Source: Henckelia pumila (lineage: Eukaryota > Streptophyta > Magnoliopsida > Lamiales > Gesneriaceae). Taken from it: a stretch of 64,000 bases of DNA. Positions 28,574 through 40,349 of this stretch are shown piece after piece. The notes beneath the pieces were generated by a model. It did no database searches and had not been told where the DNA came from. It saw only the letters and a list, made by a program, of their open reading frames with translations. The first letter of the stretch is position 1. Each line of letters opens with the position of its first letter. The position numbers and the translations under genes were made by a program. The stretch is from positions 87,252,151 through 87,316,150 of the forward strand of contig NC_133120.1 of the NCBI RefSeq assembly GCF_033568475.1, read 5' to 3'.

Positions 28574-28885
28574 TTATTTGGGCGGGTTCGGGATGGAGAT
28601 AGCATCATCATACCAGCCCCAATATGATTTGGGGATTTTTTTTAAAATTCCCGAACTCAAATTCATACCCGAAAAATCTCCCCCATACTCGCCCCGTTTT
28701 GGATTTTATCCGCGGGTCCCCGAACCCGTGGGGAAAATTGTCATCCCAACTATGGATGGTAAGACGGTGATGGTGAACATATCCAATTTGTTTGCTCCTC
28801 CGTCCTAATTATATATTCTTCGTTTCCTTTCGTCCATTCCAAATATAAAGTCCACTTTTCACATTTAATGAACCGTTATACTTAT
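27635..28885 (+). repeat. Repeat family R, copy b (complete unit)
   Basis: Complete unit of about 1.25 kb. It starts at CATATTTAATGTGTAAAATA, then has a block from 27910 (GTATCATTTGCTGATTGGG), the 61-codon frame at 28157-28342, (ATT)n at 28499-28576, a G/C-rich block to about 28747, and the tail ending GAACCGTTATAC. It is directly followed by copy c, so b and c are in tandem. Confidence 0.85.
28157..28342 (+). pseudogene. Conserved 61-codon frame of repeat R, copy b
   Basis: Encodes a predicted basic, helical peptide starting MKNFRKQFEDYFVIAKMK, with SSELKLMQETQRITSAIEN in the middle. Six copies across the window align with few substitutions. Its frame remains open upstream through IRSRPARTIK, so it may be an exon rather than a free gene. 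It might be the first exon of a translin-like gene (see 31583-32361). No function is claimed. Confidence 0.45.
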
Positions 28886-29244
28886 ATATACCATATTTAA
28901 TGTGTAAAATATAATTGTATAATTTGTTTTTCTAATATCATTAAACAAGTGTGTGTTAGGAAATTTGCTTGTTTCAATTGTTTTGTCAATAGCATTCTTA
29001 ATATGTGTTAAAAAAACAAAGTTGATTGTATTTGAGATGGAGTGAGTATGTTTCACGAACTTGATTTTTAGAATTGATTCTTGATTTGTTAGTTGGTACT
29101 TGTAATATATTAATTCATTTAAATTTATATCTTTCATTAAATTAATAATAATGAATGTTTATGGATGAAGACAGGGGCGGAGGGAGAGGGTGGCAGGCCT
29201 GGGCTACAGCCCAGGCCTGCTCCGGCCCAATTACATAGGTATAG

Positions 29245-29275
<31 letters not shown>

Positions 29276-30081
29276 TTATGTTTAGCCCATATTAAAAATA
29301 GCCCATCCCAAATATAATTTTTAATTTTTTTGACTTGGGCTCTCCAAAACAAAAACATACTCCTTTCAAAATTTCTAGTATGCTTCTCTGCGAGAAGAGG
29401 ACAGACTTTCCATTTTTGAGGGGCTGAAGCCATTAAAGCTATCGCTTTTGAAAAAAATTAGCCACCCCTTATTTATTTTCTGGCTCCGCCCCTGATGAAG
29501 AACAAGAGTTGAAGAAGTATCATTTGCTGATTGAGTGCTCTTACATGGAAAAGATATTGAGAAAGCATGTAAAAACTTTCAATCAGATTTCCAGATAATC
29601 AACGCCTCAAGATCGATCTGATCAGATTCTATATTTGACTTGATTGCTGATTGATTTTCTTTATTTTATTATTTTGATGAACTGAATAGTTCAAAACATG
29701 TACTATCAGATCTCGGCCTGCCAGAACTATGAAAGCGCAAGCAATGGAAAATTTTAGAAAACAGTTTGGAGATTATTTTGTGATAGCAAAAATGAAGATG
29801 TCGAGTGAGTTAAAACTGATGCAAGAAACTCAGCGTATCACTTCTGCAATTGAGAACAAAACTTCGCAGTTGTCTCAACTGCGTTCGAACTTCACCAATA
29901 ACACAATGATATCTGGTTTGATACTCTAGTCGACTTGTTTCTTACTTTTCAATTTTTTCATACATTTGATTTTCTCTTATCTTATTATTTTGGTTGACTA
30001 AACCAAGTCGAGTTCTCTTTTTCCATCTAAAAATTTTAAAATTATAAAATAATCAAGTGATATTTTATATGAGATAATTCA

Positions 30082-30180
<99 letters not shown>

Positions 30181-30499
30181 CGGTGCGGGTTTGGGATGGA
30201 GATAGCATCCTCATACCCGCATCAATATGATTCGGGATTTTTTTTAAAATTCTCGAGCTCAAAACCATACCCGAAAAATCTCCCCCATACTCGCCCCGTT
30301 TTAGATTTTCTCCGCGGGTCCCCGAACCCCGGGGGATAATTGACATCCATGTTAACAACTATGGATGGTAAGACGGTGATTGTGAACATATCCAATTTGT
30401 TTGCTCCTCCGTCCCAATTATATAGTCCTCCTTTCCTTTCGTCCATTCCAAATATATAGTCCACTTTTCACATTTAATGAACTGTTATACTTATATATA
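28886..30499 (+). repeat. Repeat family R, copy c, interrupted by a MITE
   Basis: Same unit as copy b, longer because of a 323-base insertion at 29172-29494. Its 61-codon frame lies at 29747-29929 (MENFRKQFGDYFVIAK) and (ATT)n at 30083-30180. Tandem with copies b and d. Confidence 0.85.
29172..29494 (+). mobile_element. hAT-type MITE
   Basis: A 323-base element with terminal inverted repeats CAGGGGCGGAG at the left and CTCCGCCCCTG at the right, flanked by the direct repeat ATGAAGA (29165-29171 and 29495-29501). It is non-coding, with an internal (TA)n tract and a short palindrome around GGCCTGGGCTACAGCCCAGG. The uninterrupted site is present in copy d near 30774. The TIR form fits hAT; the visible duplication is 7 rather than the usual 8 bases. 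No transposase. Confidence 0.85.
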
Positions 30500-31345
30500 T
30501 CATATTTAATGTGTAAAATATAATTGTATAATTTGTTTTTCTAATATCATTAAACAAGTGTGTGTTAGGACATTTTCTTGTTTCATTTGTTTTCTCAATA
30601 GCATTCTTAATATGTGTTAAAAAAAACAAAGTTGATTGTATTTGAGGTGGAGTGAGTATGTTTCATGAACTTGTTTTTTAGAGTTGATTCTTGATTTGGA
30701 AGTTGGTACTTGTAATATATTAATTCGTTTAAATTTATATCTTTCATTAAATAAATAATAATGAATGTTCATGGATGAAGAACAAGTGTTGAAGAAGTAT
30801 CATTTGCTGATTGGGTGCTCTTACATGGAAAAGAGATTGAGAAAACATGTAAAAAATTTCAGTCAGATTTCCAGATAATCAACGCTTCAAGATCGATCTG
30901 GTGAGATTCTCTATTTGACTTGATTGCTGATTGATTTTCTTTATTTTATTATTTTTGTGGACTGAATAGTTCAAGATATGTACTATCAGATCTCGGCCTG
31001 CCAGAACTATTCTAACCCAAGCAATGGAAAATTTTAGAAAACAGTTTGAAGATTATTTTGTGATAGCAAAAATGAAGATGTCGAGTGAGTTAAAACTGAT
31101 GCAGGAAACTCAACGTATCACTTCTGCAATTGAGAACAAGACTTCGCAGTTGTCTCAACTCCGTTCGAACTTCACCAATAACACAATGATAGCGGGTTGA
31201 TACTGTAGTCGACTTGTTTCTTATTTTTCAATTTTGTCATACATTTGATTTTCTCTTATCTTATTATTTTGGTGGAGTAAACCAAGTTGATTTTTTTTTC
31301 ATCTAAAAATTTTATAATTATAAAATAATCATGTGATAGTTTGTA
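30500..31345 (+). repeat. Repeat family R, copy d (left part of a longer form)
   Basis: Begins like copies b and c, but after the 61-codon segment (31024-31200, ended early by a small deletion) it lacks the (ATT)n and G/C-rich parts. It continues instead into 31346-33334. This longer form is also seen at 43915-45464, so b and c look like internally rearranged derivatives. Confidence 0.75.
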
Positions 31346-32483
31346 TGAGATAATTAATATTCAATTTTTACTGTCTGTTGAAGTCAATTAAATTTTGAAA
31401 CGTCTTGGTCATACACAAGTCACAAAAGAAAACTTTTGGTAAATTTACAATTTGATGATTGGAAGTTCTTATTAGCCAAAAAAAAAAACTAAGTACAGTA
31501 AGGGGAATATTTTTATCTTGTTATACATACAATGCTTGTTCTATTTTTCACATAATTCAGATAAGTTTTGAACAATATATAGGATTTATGAAGATGACAG
31601 AAAATCTGGTGAATAATGACCTGGAAGATCTTTATGGCGAGCTCAGAGAACACATCCTGAAACATTTCGAATATCAAAGGTAAGAGAATTGATTGAAGTC
31701 AAGCTTCTCATAAGATATTTATATTTGTAATTCATTATAGGCTCAACAAAGATGTGTTTAAGTTGCTGCACGAGGTGATCGCATGCCTTGCCATCTTTCA
31801 TTGGAAAAAACGTGAACTCTGCTATCAACGAAGACCACAATGAAAAAGTTGGGCTGTATGTTTATTTAAATTCTAATTTTAACAAATATTTCTCAACTTG
31901 ATTGATACACAACATTTATGGAATGTTGCATGCTTTCAGTAACACTAGTATATAGAAGTCACTATATGTATTTGTTGCAAGTAGCCTTTGAGATATCCAC
32001 CATAAAATTGACTTTGTTTGACTCTTTTATCTTGATCATGCATGCAGTTCAACCACCGGAGTTTGATCTCGACGCGGATGACTACCTCATTGGTTAGTGT
32101 AAAGTTTGAACCAGTTTTTTCCTTGATTCTAGATATTGGTTTGGAGAAGTTGTTTATTTTTTTAAAAACCTGTATTTTTATGATATGATGTCTAGGATAT
32201 TACATGTATTTTTAATCATGCTTTATTTCGTTTCTATTTTCTTTTTTTGTGTTTTGCAATATGCTATACACATTCCATTTTGATGATTGGTTCTATACAC
32301 GTTCTATTATGACGAATGACTTGTTTCATGTGCAGGAATCTGTCGGCTGTCGAAGTACTTGGTATATGCAAACTTCTAAATATGAGATGTCTTAGATATG
32401 AGATGGATGACTTCCATTAGTTTTTAAAAGCGTGGGTGTGGATGCACCCATTGTGCCACAGGCGCGTCTTTGCCCATAGCTAT

Positions 32484-32527
<44 letters not shown>

Positions 32528-33334
32528 CTTCATGCATGTAACATTATGACAGCCTACAACAGAATTTTGATCTCACTCAAACTTTCGATTCTATTTTCTA
32601 TCTATTGGCTTGAAGCATATTAAGCCCAAAACAACAGTTACGGTTTCTCGATTTCTGGCTTCCAGTTTTTTCGATTCCTATCATCCCATTTTCATTCTCT
32701 TTTAGTTATGATTTATGCTACATTATCTATTAATGAATTTGTTATTTTTATATTTTTGTAAATTATATTTAATTTATGTAATATTATAGTTTAAATCAGT
32801 TTATATATGTGGAATTTAAAATTTATGCCAAGTGCGTTTATTTCGATAAAACATGCATTTCGCCCAAGCTCCAGGGCACCTAGTGCTTTTGTGCACCTTG
32901 CGCCGGTCTTGTGATTTTTTTTTGTTTTTTGCAATAAACTAGACTTGTGATAAAATAGAACATATTGATAAATGATTGGATTCAATTTCTTTGATTCATG
33001 AAAATTGTTTAGAGAAAGATGATGACAATGAATATAATGACACTTTTATTGGGAGTTTGTAATATTTTTTACAAAAAATGAAAACATGCAAGATTTGGAT
33101 TCAATTTCTTTTATTAAAATAATTATTTATAGACGGGATGCTTGCAATTTTTGTAAGTTTTGTTTTACATTTAGGCAGTATGAACATGCAAAAAATCTTG
33201 GTGGGGATCATGAGTCTGTACTAAACATTGGTGTGTTTTTAAAATTTATTGATGACACAATCGGCACGAGCGATGGGCCGAATGAACCATTATGCACAGA
33301 ACTTGATGGTAAGACGATGATGGTGCGGATATCC
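31346..33334 (+). repeat. Extended part of repeat R, long form
   Basis: Carries the translin-like fragments, then a (TAA)n tract at 32487-32525, a piece rich in GCGCC/CACC-type words near 32870-32910, and a small frame at 33086-33355. Near 33308 the sequence GATGGTAAGACGATGATGG matches the tails of copies a to c, showing a common origin. It is cut at 33335 by an LTR element and resumes at 43110. Confidence 0.6.
31583..32361 (+). pseudogene. Exon-like fragments resembling a translin gene (copy 1)
   Basis: Four segments have coding character and plausible splice borders: 31583-31679 (NNDLEDLYGELREHILKH; ends AAAG|GTAAGAG), 31741-about 31843 (LLHEVIACLAIFHWKKREL), 32048-32092 (PPEFDLDADDYLI; GCAG| and |GTTAGT) and 32336-32361 (ICRLSKYL; GCAG| and |GTATAT). 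The last two join in frame. Order and pattern resemble plant translin, a single-stranded nucleic-acid-binding protein (DLY..L, LAxxHW and DYLIGIC blocks), with the 61-codon segment upstream as a possible first exon. A stop after the second segment and the poor match make this a decayed copy at best. The match was made by eye. Confidence 0.4.
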
Positions 33335-36130
33335 TGTAAGGCCCGAAAATATTAAATTATTAATTATGAGATTTGAGAATTAAATTCCATATTATGGGTT
33401 AATATTAATTTGAGAAGTTATGAAAATGATAGATATAATTTCCGAGTCGAAAAGATTTAATTTGAGAATTTATGGATTTTGAGAATTAAATTCCGAGAAT
33501 TCTTAAATTCAAAAGAATAAATATTCGATTTGAATATTTATGGAATTTAAGATTTACATTCCATGTTTCGGAAATTAAAGAAGATGAATTTGGAAGATAC
33601 AACTCGATCAGGGACTGATTTGAAAATATTGACATTTGAAGGGTTGAAGTGCAAACGGTCGGGATTATTTAATTAATCCGAATTTAATTTATTTTAATTC
33701 GAGTATATTTAATTTGGGAATATTTAGACTTTTGATTTAAATTCTAATATTCTTAAATTATTTTGGATTGAAATTGAATTAAAACGACGACCGAGGACTG
33801 AATTGCAATTACTGAAGACTTGAGGGACTAAATTGCAATTTATGCAATATCTATCCAATTTAATCAGATTTCTCAGCATTTACACGTGCATAGATGGGAA
33901 AGAATTCAGAAACTGAACAGAGAGCCGAGAGCTCATCTTTTTCTTTTGATTTTGATTTCTTCAAATCGCCGTAACTTTTGATCCGTTCGTCCGATTTCGA
34001 TTCCGAAAGATGTTCTGGAATTCTTGCGATGAGTACTTCGATTTGATGTAAGTTTCTGATTACTTTGGTATGGTTTGAAGATCGAAATATTGCAGAGATC
34101 AGATTATAAGTTTCTAATTGTGTTTTTGAACTTGTATGCATTCCGATATCGAAACCGAATTGTTGAATGACTATTGTTTGTATTCGCTTTGATTTTCAGC
34201 AGATGTTTTCAGTTATATAGACTATGATTTTGCTGGTATGATGATTATGATGGGATTATATAGCTGATTGAAGATATACAATTTGTTGGAATAGTTGAAA
34301 ATGGTTTCGATATGTCGTCGGTTATCGATTTTTAATCGCTACGCCGTCGATTCGTGTTTTGAGACAAGTTTGATAGCTGATTTTCGAGATGATATGTTCT
34401 TTGATATGTTTATGATAATAGCTGTTGGTTTGAAGAGTTGCATGACAATGAACGGATATGAAAAGCCGTATGAATGGAATCGAAATTAGAAATGAATTCG
34501 ATACCGTAACGATTCCCGATTTTCAATCGCTACGATGCTTGGTTATGTTTTGAAACCATACTGATAGTCTATGATTGAGTTAATGATCTTGGGATTGTAT
34601 ACTGATTTTGTTAGATGCAATCTTTATATTTCAGACGTGCTACGAGCTCAATCAACTCAAGAGGTCGAATTGTGAACCGAGGAAGTTCGCTTGAGGTTGA
34701 AATGAATTTGATTGAAGATGTGTTAATGATTTTGGCTCGATTCTGAAAAGAATGAATTGAACGAAGATTGATGTGAATGTTTTGAGGTTGAAATTCAGAT
34801 TTGAAGAATTCAGAACAGACGAAATACGAAGGTAAAAGTGGAATATTATTTGATTGGGATTACAACTCGAGATGGTTTGAATCGAGTTCCCTTAAATCAC
34901 ATATTTGTTTGCTTAATTTCTCTTATATGTTTTACTTTGAGTTATTGAATAAGTTTTTGATATAATGAATGCTATGATGATGATATATGTTGCATTCATC
35001 TTGAAGACTTATTCCTTGATTTTGAAATGAACGGAAACGTTCGAATAGACGATTTGAGGGATTGTATATGTATGGCCTGGGTGGTTGTTTTAGCCTAGCA
35101 TCTGATTTACATATATGATGTCTTCAAAGTCTAGAGAAGTGAGATAAGTAGCCCCATCTCGATCGGGAGAGTCGGTGGATTAGTTATGATATCTACTTCT
35201 CGGGATCCCAATCGATGAAACGATAGAATTCGAATAGTGAACCTTGTTTTAAAACATGCATTGTTTTTCCTTATATCATGATCTTGATATATGTTTATAT
35301 GCATGTTTAGTTGCTTTTACTGGGAAATATATTTCTCACCGGAGTTATCCGGCTATTGTTATGTTGTATGTGTCATGGCAATAGGTGGGAATGGAACAAG
35401 ACAAAGGCAATCTTGAAGAACAAGGGATGAGAAGATTAGTGTGATGATCCGAGTTTAGATGGTTGTGTGAGCTGTCAAGATATTGTTGAGTGTCTTCAAC
35501 ATGACCTTGTTAGAGCTACTTGTACCAAGACTTGTTGGTTACTAAGTTGCTGTCTTGTTAATTGATATATGATTTGAGTTGATGTTGTAGATCCTTAAGA
35601 TAACATGATGTAGCATGATGATTCTTGTATATAACAATGTTTCTTGCATGTTTTGTGAGCCTTTATTATTATGATTGTAAGGCCTTGTTATGATCTAGTT
35701 CCATAAATTGTATAGCATGTTGGAATGCATGTTAGTTGTTGATATTGATTAGATCATGTGTGAACTGAAGCAAGATGATAAATGCATGATAGAACTCATT
35801 TTGACAGCAGCTGCATTTCTGTTTTAGTTTCTGGGAAAAGTGCTCGCTCGATCGGTGAAATATCACGGATCGAGCGAGGCTGTGAAATTGAGAACAGAGT
35901 GTGGAACGTACTTGGCTCGCTCGATCGGTGAAATATCACGGATCGAGCGAGGCCATGATAACCTTTCACCCGAGGAGCTGAGCTTGAAGGCTCGCTCGAT
36001 CGGTGGTTTTTCACTGATCGAGCGAGGTGCTCCATTTAAATTTTTTTTTTTTATGTTGTTTAGACATTGATTCTTGTCTATGATTCATGATGATTCGAGT
36101 AAATGAGATATTAGAACTTGGGTCGTCACA
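33335..36130 (+). repeat. 5' LTR of element A
   Basis: 2,796 bases. It matches 40350-43109 closely: in the first ~340 bases I count about five substitutions and one 7-base indel. It shares blocks with the LTRs of element B (TACTGGGAA...TCTCACCGGA...TATCCGGCT; TCGGGATCCCAA) and carries the triple hairpin array. Confidence 0.92.
35843..36026 (+). repeat. Triple hairpin array, 5' LTR of element A
   Basis: Three inverted repeats at 35843-35878, 35916-35951 and 35991-36026. Each has arms CTCGCTCGATC and GATCGAGCGAG, an inner GGTG/CAC pairing and a tiny A/T loop. They lie 100-290 bases before the LTR end. Confidence 0.95.
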
Positions 36131-36135
36131 ACAGG

Positions 36136-36147
36136 TGGTATCAAAGC
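36136..36147 (+). other. Primer binding site of element A
   Basis: TGGTATCAAAGC, five bases after the LTR. It matches the initiator-methionine tRNA 3' end complement (TGGTATCAGAGC) with one mismatch. Confidence 0.8.
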
Positions 36148-39100
36148 GTAAGTTCTTGGACTGAGATAGAAGCTGAGCGGGGTAGATTGAGTCACATGCA
36201 TTTACAGTATAGCATGATTATGCATTACTTGATTTGATGATTCGCTGATTTGATAAATTGCATGTGAGCATGATCTATCTTTGAAATTCAATTGCCTAAT
36301 TTACTGATTTGTAAATTTTTGAAATTTTTACCGTTTTGTTATATGCTTTTTACCGGGTGATGTAAGCACCCATAATTGAATAGAACAGTGTTCTTTGGTT
36401 GACGTAAGCACCCCAGACTGACAGAATAGTATGGCCAGACTGAATAGAATGGTATGGTCAGATTGAACAGAACAAAACGGTATTGCTCATTTGAATGAAA
36501 TATCTCTGATTGAACAAAACAAAATATCAGAAAATGAATAGATGATGTTGTAGGTCATAGTTGGTTTGAAGAATTTGACCAGTTGTTCACATATCGGAAA
36601 AATTCAGATGAATATCGGATTAGATTGATTGAATACCAACTTCGAAACCTAACAACCAGCTGGTGGATTTTGATAAAGAAATAATAAGAAGGCAGAGGTA
36701 TGTTGATTGTTGGTAAGTGCTTAGAACAGTATTTTGTTTATAGTTCTTTGCCACAACAGATAGAAATGATGAGAAAGAAAACATACCCTATAGAAGTTGA
36801 ATATTTTGAATTTGAGAAATGCCTTCTTAGAATTTTAAAGCCTATTCCAATTCTTTGAATTGTAAATGATGAAAAGCTCAAGATTGAATGAATTATTTAA
36901 TGGCTTGAATCCGCAGATTATGTCTGAATAAATGTTGACGACTGAAACATTTTGTTTAAGACATAGCCCTGTCTAAGAGAATTAAAGCTGAATGATGAGT
37001 TAGGAGAATGAAATTGTAGATATACAAGAGTATGTGAGATATTCACAACTTTATCTACAATTTTTATTCCAGAACAGATATGAAGTGAATGATATGAAAA
37101 TAAATCTCTAACTCTAGCGAGTCGAGATGGATTAGTCTGATTCTGAATGCAGAGTATATTAGAGATTAGTACACACATTGTGGAGGAAGATATCCGAACA
37201 AACAGTGTAAGGACAAGTCAGACAGATGTGCTAAAATTTATTCAATGAATAAATTCCAGAAGTATACAGAGGATCAGAATGAAATTGCACCTGAGAATGA
37301 AATTTCAGGTAACAGATTTATTTTGTTTTGACCTGTTTATTATTGGTGCAATAGATACCTAATAGCTGAAAGCTTATTATATGATTACCTCTGTATCAGA
37401 AAAGAGATTTTGTGAATTGCACTGAAGAATAGAACTATTGCTTCGATGAACTGACACCGAACATGATATTGTTCATATGGAAATTATGTGGTTGCGATGC
37501 ATGATAGATTATAAGACTATACCAAGTACTGATTAGTGATAGTTGCAGATTATTGAATAACTGGATTTTGTGATTTAATCAATCAGTATGATGATAAGAA
37601 GCGATAAAATTAGATCAACAAGAACATGATGTGCATATGAATATGATGATATGATATAGAATCTCGAATTAAGATTCTGTGATTTCGGTTTGATATTTGA
37701 TGTTTGATTACAGATATTCCGAAATCAGTATATTTGATGCACGAGATATGTTCAAGATCTAAATTAGTATTGATAGGTATGCCAATGCATAGAGATTACA
37801 GATATGTTCCAGTAAGATTTTTGACTTTAGTTTAAGTTGTGAGCTGGAATTCAATAGTGAATTGATGAATTGATGAATTTATGAATTACCGACTTGATGA
37901 GATTATGAACTGGATATTGATTTTGAGGTTTAGAAGGTATATGATGATATGAAAATCAGTTACAGATGAGTCTTTTCTTTGATTATGCTGAATCGAATAC
38001 ATCAATTGGACATATAATTCTTGAAATGTTTGATTTCGAGTGGCTCTCCTTGTTTTGTTCATAGAGCCTGAGTGATTTACTCATTCTGAGTTATGTGATG
38101 CAAGTGAGTTGTTTTCACTTTGCAGAGTTTGTTATCCAGAAGATTTGATTTTGGATGACCTTGATTGAGGGATTTTCTCAATCTTGATTTATTTCTTTTG
38201 ATTTGAGAAGTATTGATCCTTTGATGATATTTCAGCGTATTTTAAGATTTTTGGCTCGTAACTGATAGAAGAATTTGAATATGATCCATGATTTTTGGGT
38301 TAGATGATATAACTTGTCGGTATTTGGAGATAGGAATAAGGAATGAAATAGGCATCCGATGAATTGATTTCAGATTTCTGTGTATTCTGATTTGAATATT
38401 CAGACGAATATATCACCAATCAGAATGATTTTTCTATTGGAAGTAAGGCAGAATTGTTCAGAAGATGAAAGCAACACAGAAAGTAAACTGAAGTGATGAG
38501 AATTCAGGAAAGAATGCCAGATTAAGATATGAATTGAAGCCTCAGATCCGGATGAATGAATTCTATTATGATTGATTAGTTGATTGTGCTTGATATTTCC
38601 GAAAAGAGATATCAGAATTTGAAGAATTGCACAACAATGAATTCAATATTCATTCGATAACTGTTTTATCGTAAGATAAAGCAAATAGAAGTAACAGAAA
38701 TAATACGTTTTTTTTAAGTTAAACGTATAGAGAGTTTCCGATGAAGTTGAAAATCGTTGATCAGATGAGTTCAATGTTAGTTTGGAAACTCCAAACAATG
38801 AAACAAGATTATAAGCTGAAAGAATATTTTGCAAAAACTACCGTGATGAAACAGTATAGATGAAGTAAATAGGTGGTAGTTATGAACAGTATGATGGATG
38901 TTACTGTATACGATGATCTGTCTGTATGATCAAGTCACTGAATTATGATTAGATTCGTTGCAGTAAGCCAAGAAATAATGTTTCAGATTGAAACATTGGG
39001 TTTACTATTAAATTTCAATACAGATGATCCGAAGAATTTAAGTACTTTTTGAGATAAAGATACAGTATATTATTCTTAAATTGGAAGAATAGTCAGAGAA

Positions 39101-40335
39101 GACGAATCGAATTTTTGAGAATGAATTTTTATCTGACATGATACCGGTTATCAACAGCTCTGAATACTTTGAAATATGTGAATACAACATCTTTTTCTAT
39201 TAATGAATAGTCTGAATGGATTACTCAGCTTTTTCAGAATACACTGTATGAGATGTGACGAACAACTATCTATTCAGATCTGTGAAGAAGATAAAAATAT
39301 GATGAAAATGCAGGAATGATTAAAATCTATTGTCAGAATTAAGACTTTAGATTTAATTGATAGAATGTGGCATCGTTTGATTGACTGATGTTCTGAGAGT
39401 TGGTTATATGTGATTGCATTGTACCTTTTTCAATTGATGGATTATCTGAGTCGATTTTCCAGATATTGAGAATATTCTCAGAACTTCAATACCTGATTCG
39501 GTATTACTTGATTTGATATGTTGCCACTTGAAGATTATAATTCCTGTAACAGCTATTGAGCCGATTTTGAGATAATGCTATGATGGAAAGAAATCCAATT
39601 TCTTGTGTTGAAATGATATTACCGAGGTATATGACATCAGATCAGACATGATTTGTCGATATCAGATCGGATTTGATTTGAGATACACAACGAATTTGAC
39701 GATGAATCTGTATGAAATGAAAACGGAAAAGAAGAACCAGAATTAATAATTGAATGATAGATATAACTTTTGAAGCTGAAACTGATTAGTTAAGCGGAAA
39801 AGTTATTCGTGAAACATCATTCAATTCAGAATTGAGAAAGAACAGAGTTGTTTTAAAAATTTAGAATATGAAGTGAATACGGATATTGAAGCAACGAAAT
39901 GAATGATAGCGTAGACTTGATATGTTCTATACAGAACATTGAATGATATTCAGAAAGAAACAAGTCGACACAAATACTGAACTTCATTGAATAAGATGTC
40001 AGATGGAATTGACGATGGGAAAGATTTATTCTTTTCAGCTTGATACAATGAATCTGAATTGTTTCACGTATCTAAAGTAAGGAAGTATTGATAGATTCCT
40101 TCTGTGTACTTGAATCAGACAAGAGGAATAATGAAAAGATTCTGAGGTAAGTCGAATATTCGACAGATTCTTGATTTAGAATAGAAACAACTCAGAGAGA
40201 ATTCTTTTCAGTACTTAGAGTACAACTGAACAGATTCGAGTTGAATGATTGAAGTGAGAATAACTTCAGATAATCATTCAGTCTATCAGACTTGATATTT
40301 GGCTTGACTACGATTTCGAGGACGAAATCATTTCT

Positions 40336-40349
40336 TAGAGGGGAGGAAT
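40336..40349 (+). other. Polypurine tract of element A
   Basis: AGAGGGGAGGAAT directly before the 3' LTR, the expected plus-strand priming site. Confidence 0.8.

Larger units (their letters stand above)
36131..40349 (+). pseudogene. Degenerate gag-pol remnant of element A
   Basis: About 4.2 kb where gag and pol should be, shorter than the coding part of element B. It is full of stops in all frames. Only gag-like (near 36560-36800) and CCHC-like (near 37160) traces are readable; I could not locate protease, RT or integrase motifs. Short repeats with GTAAGCACCC occur at 36361-36410. Confidence 0.6.

Noticed and set aside
33086-33355. 89-codon frame just before element A as a gene
   Set aside because: No recognised domain; it runs into the LTR, and its end matches the tail of repeat R.
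34295-34489. 64-codon frame duplicated at 41275-41469
   Set aside because: Located in both LTRs of element A with no domain; chance open frame.
35843-36026. CRISPR-like array
   Set aside because: Regular palindromes with spacers, but only three per LTR, identical in each LTR copy and inside plant retrotransposons.
35796-36070. Reading frames with repeated LARSI and HRSSEPS peptides in the LTR
   Set aside because: They are only translations of the hairpin repeats; the signal is at DNA or RNA level.
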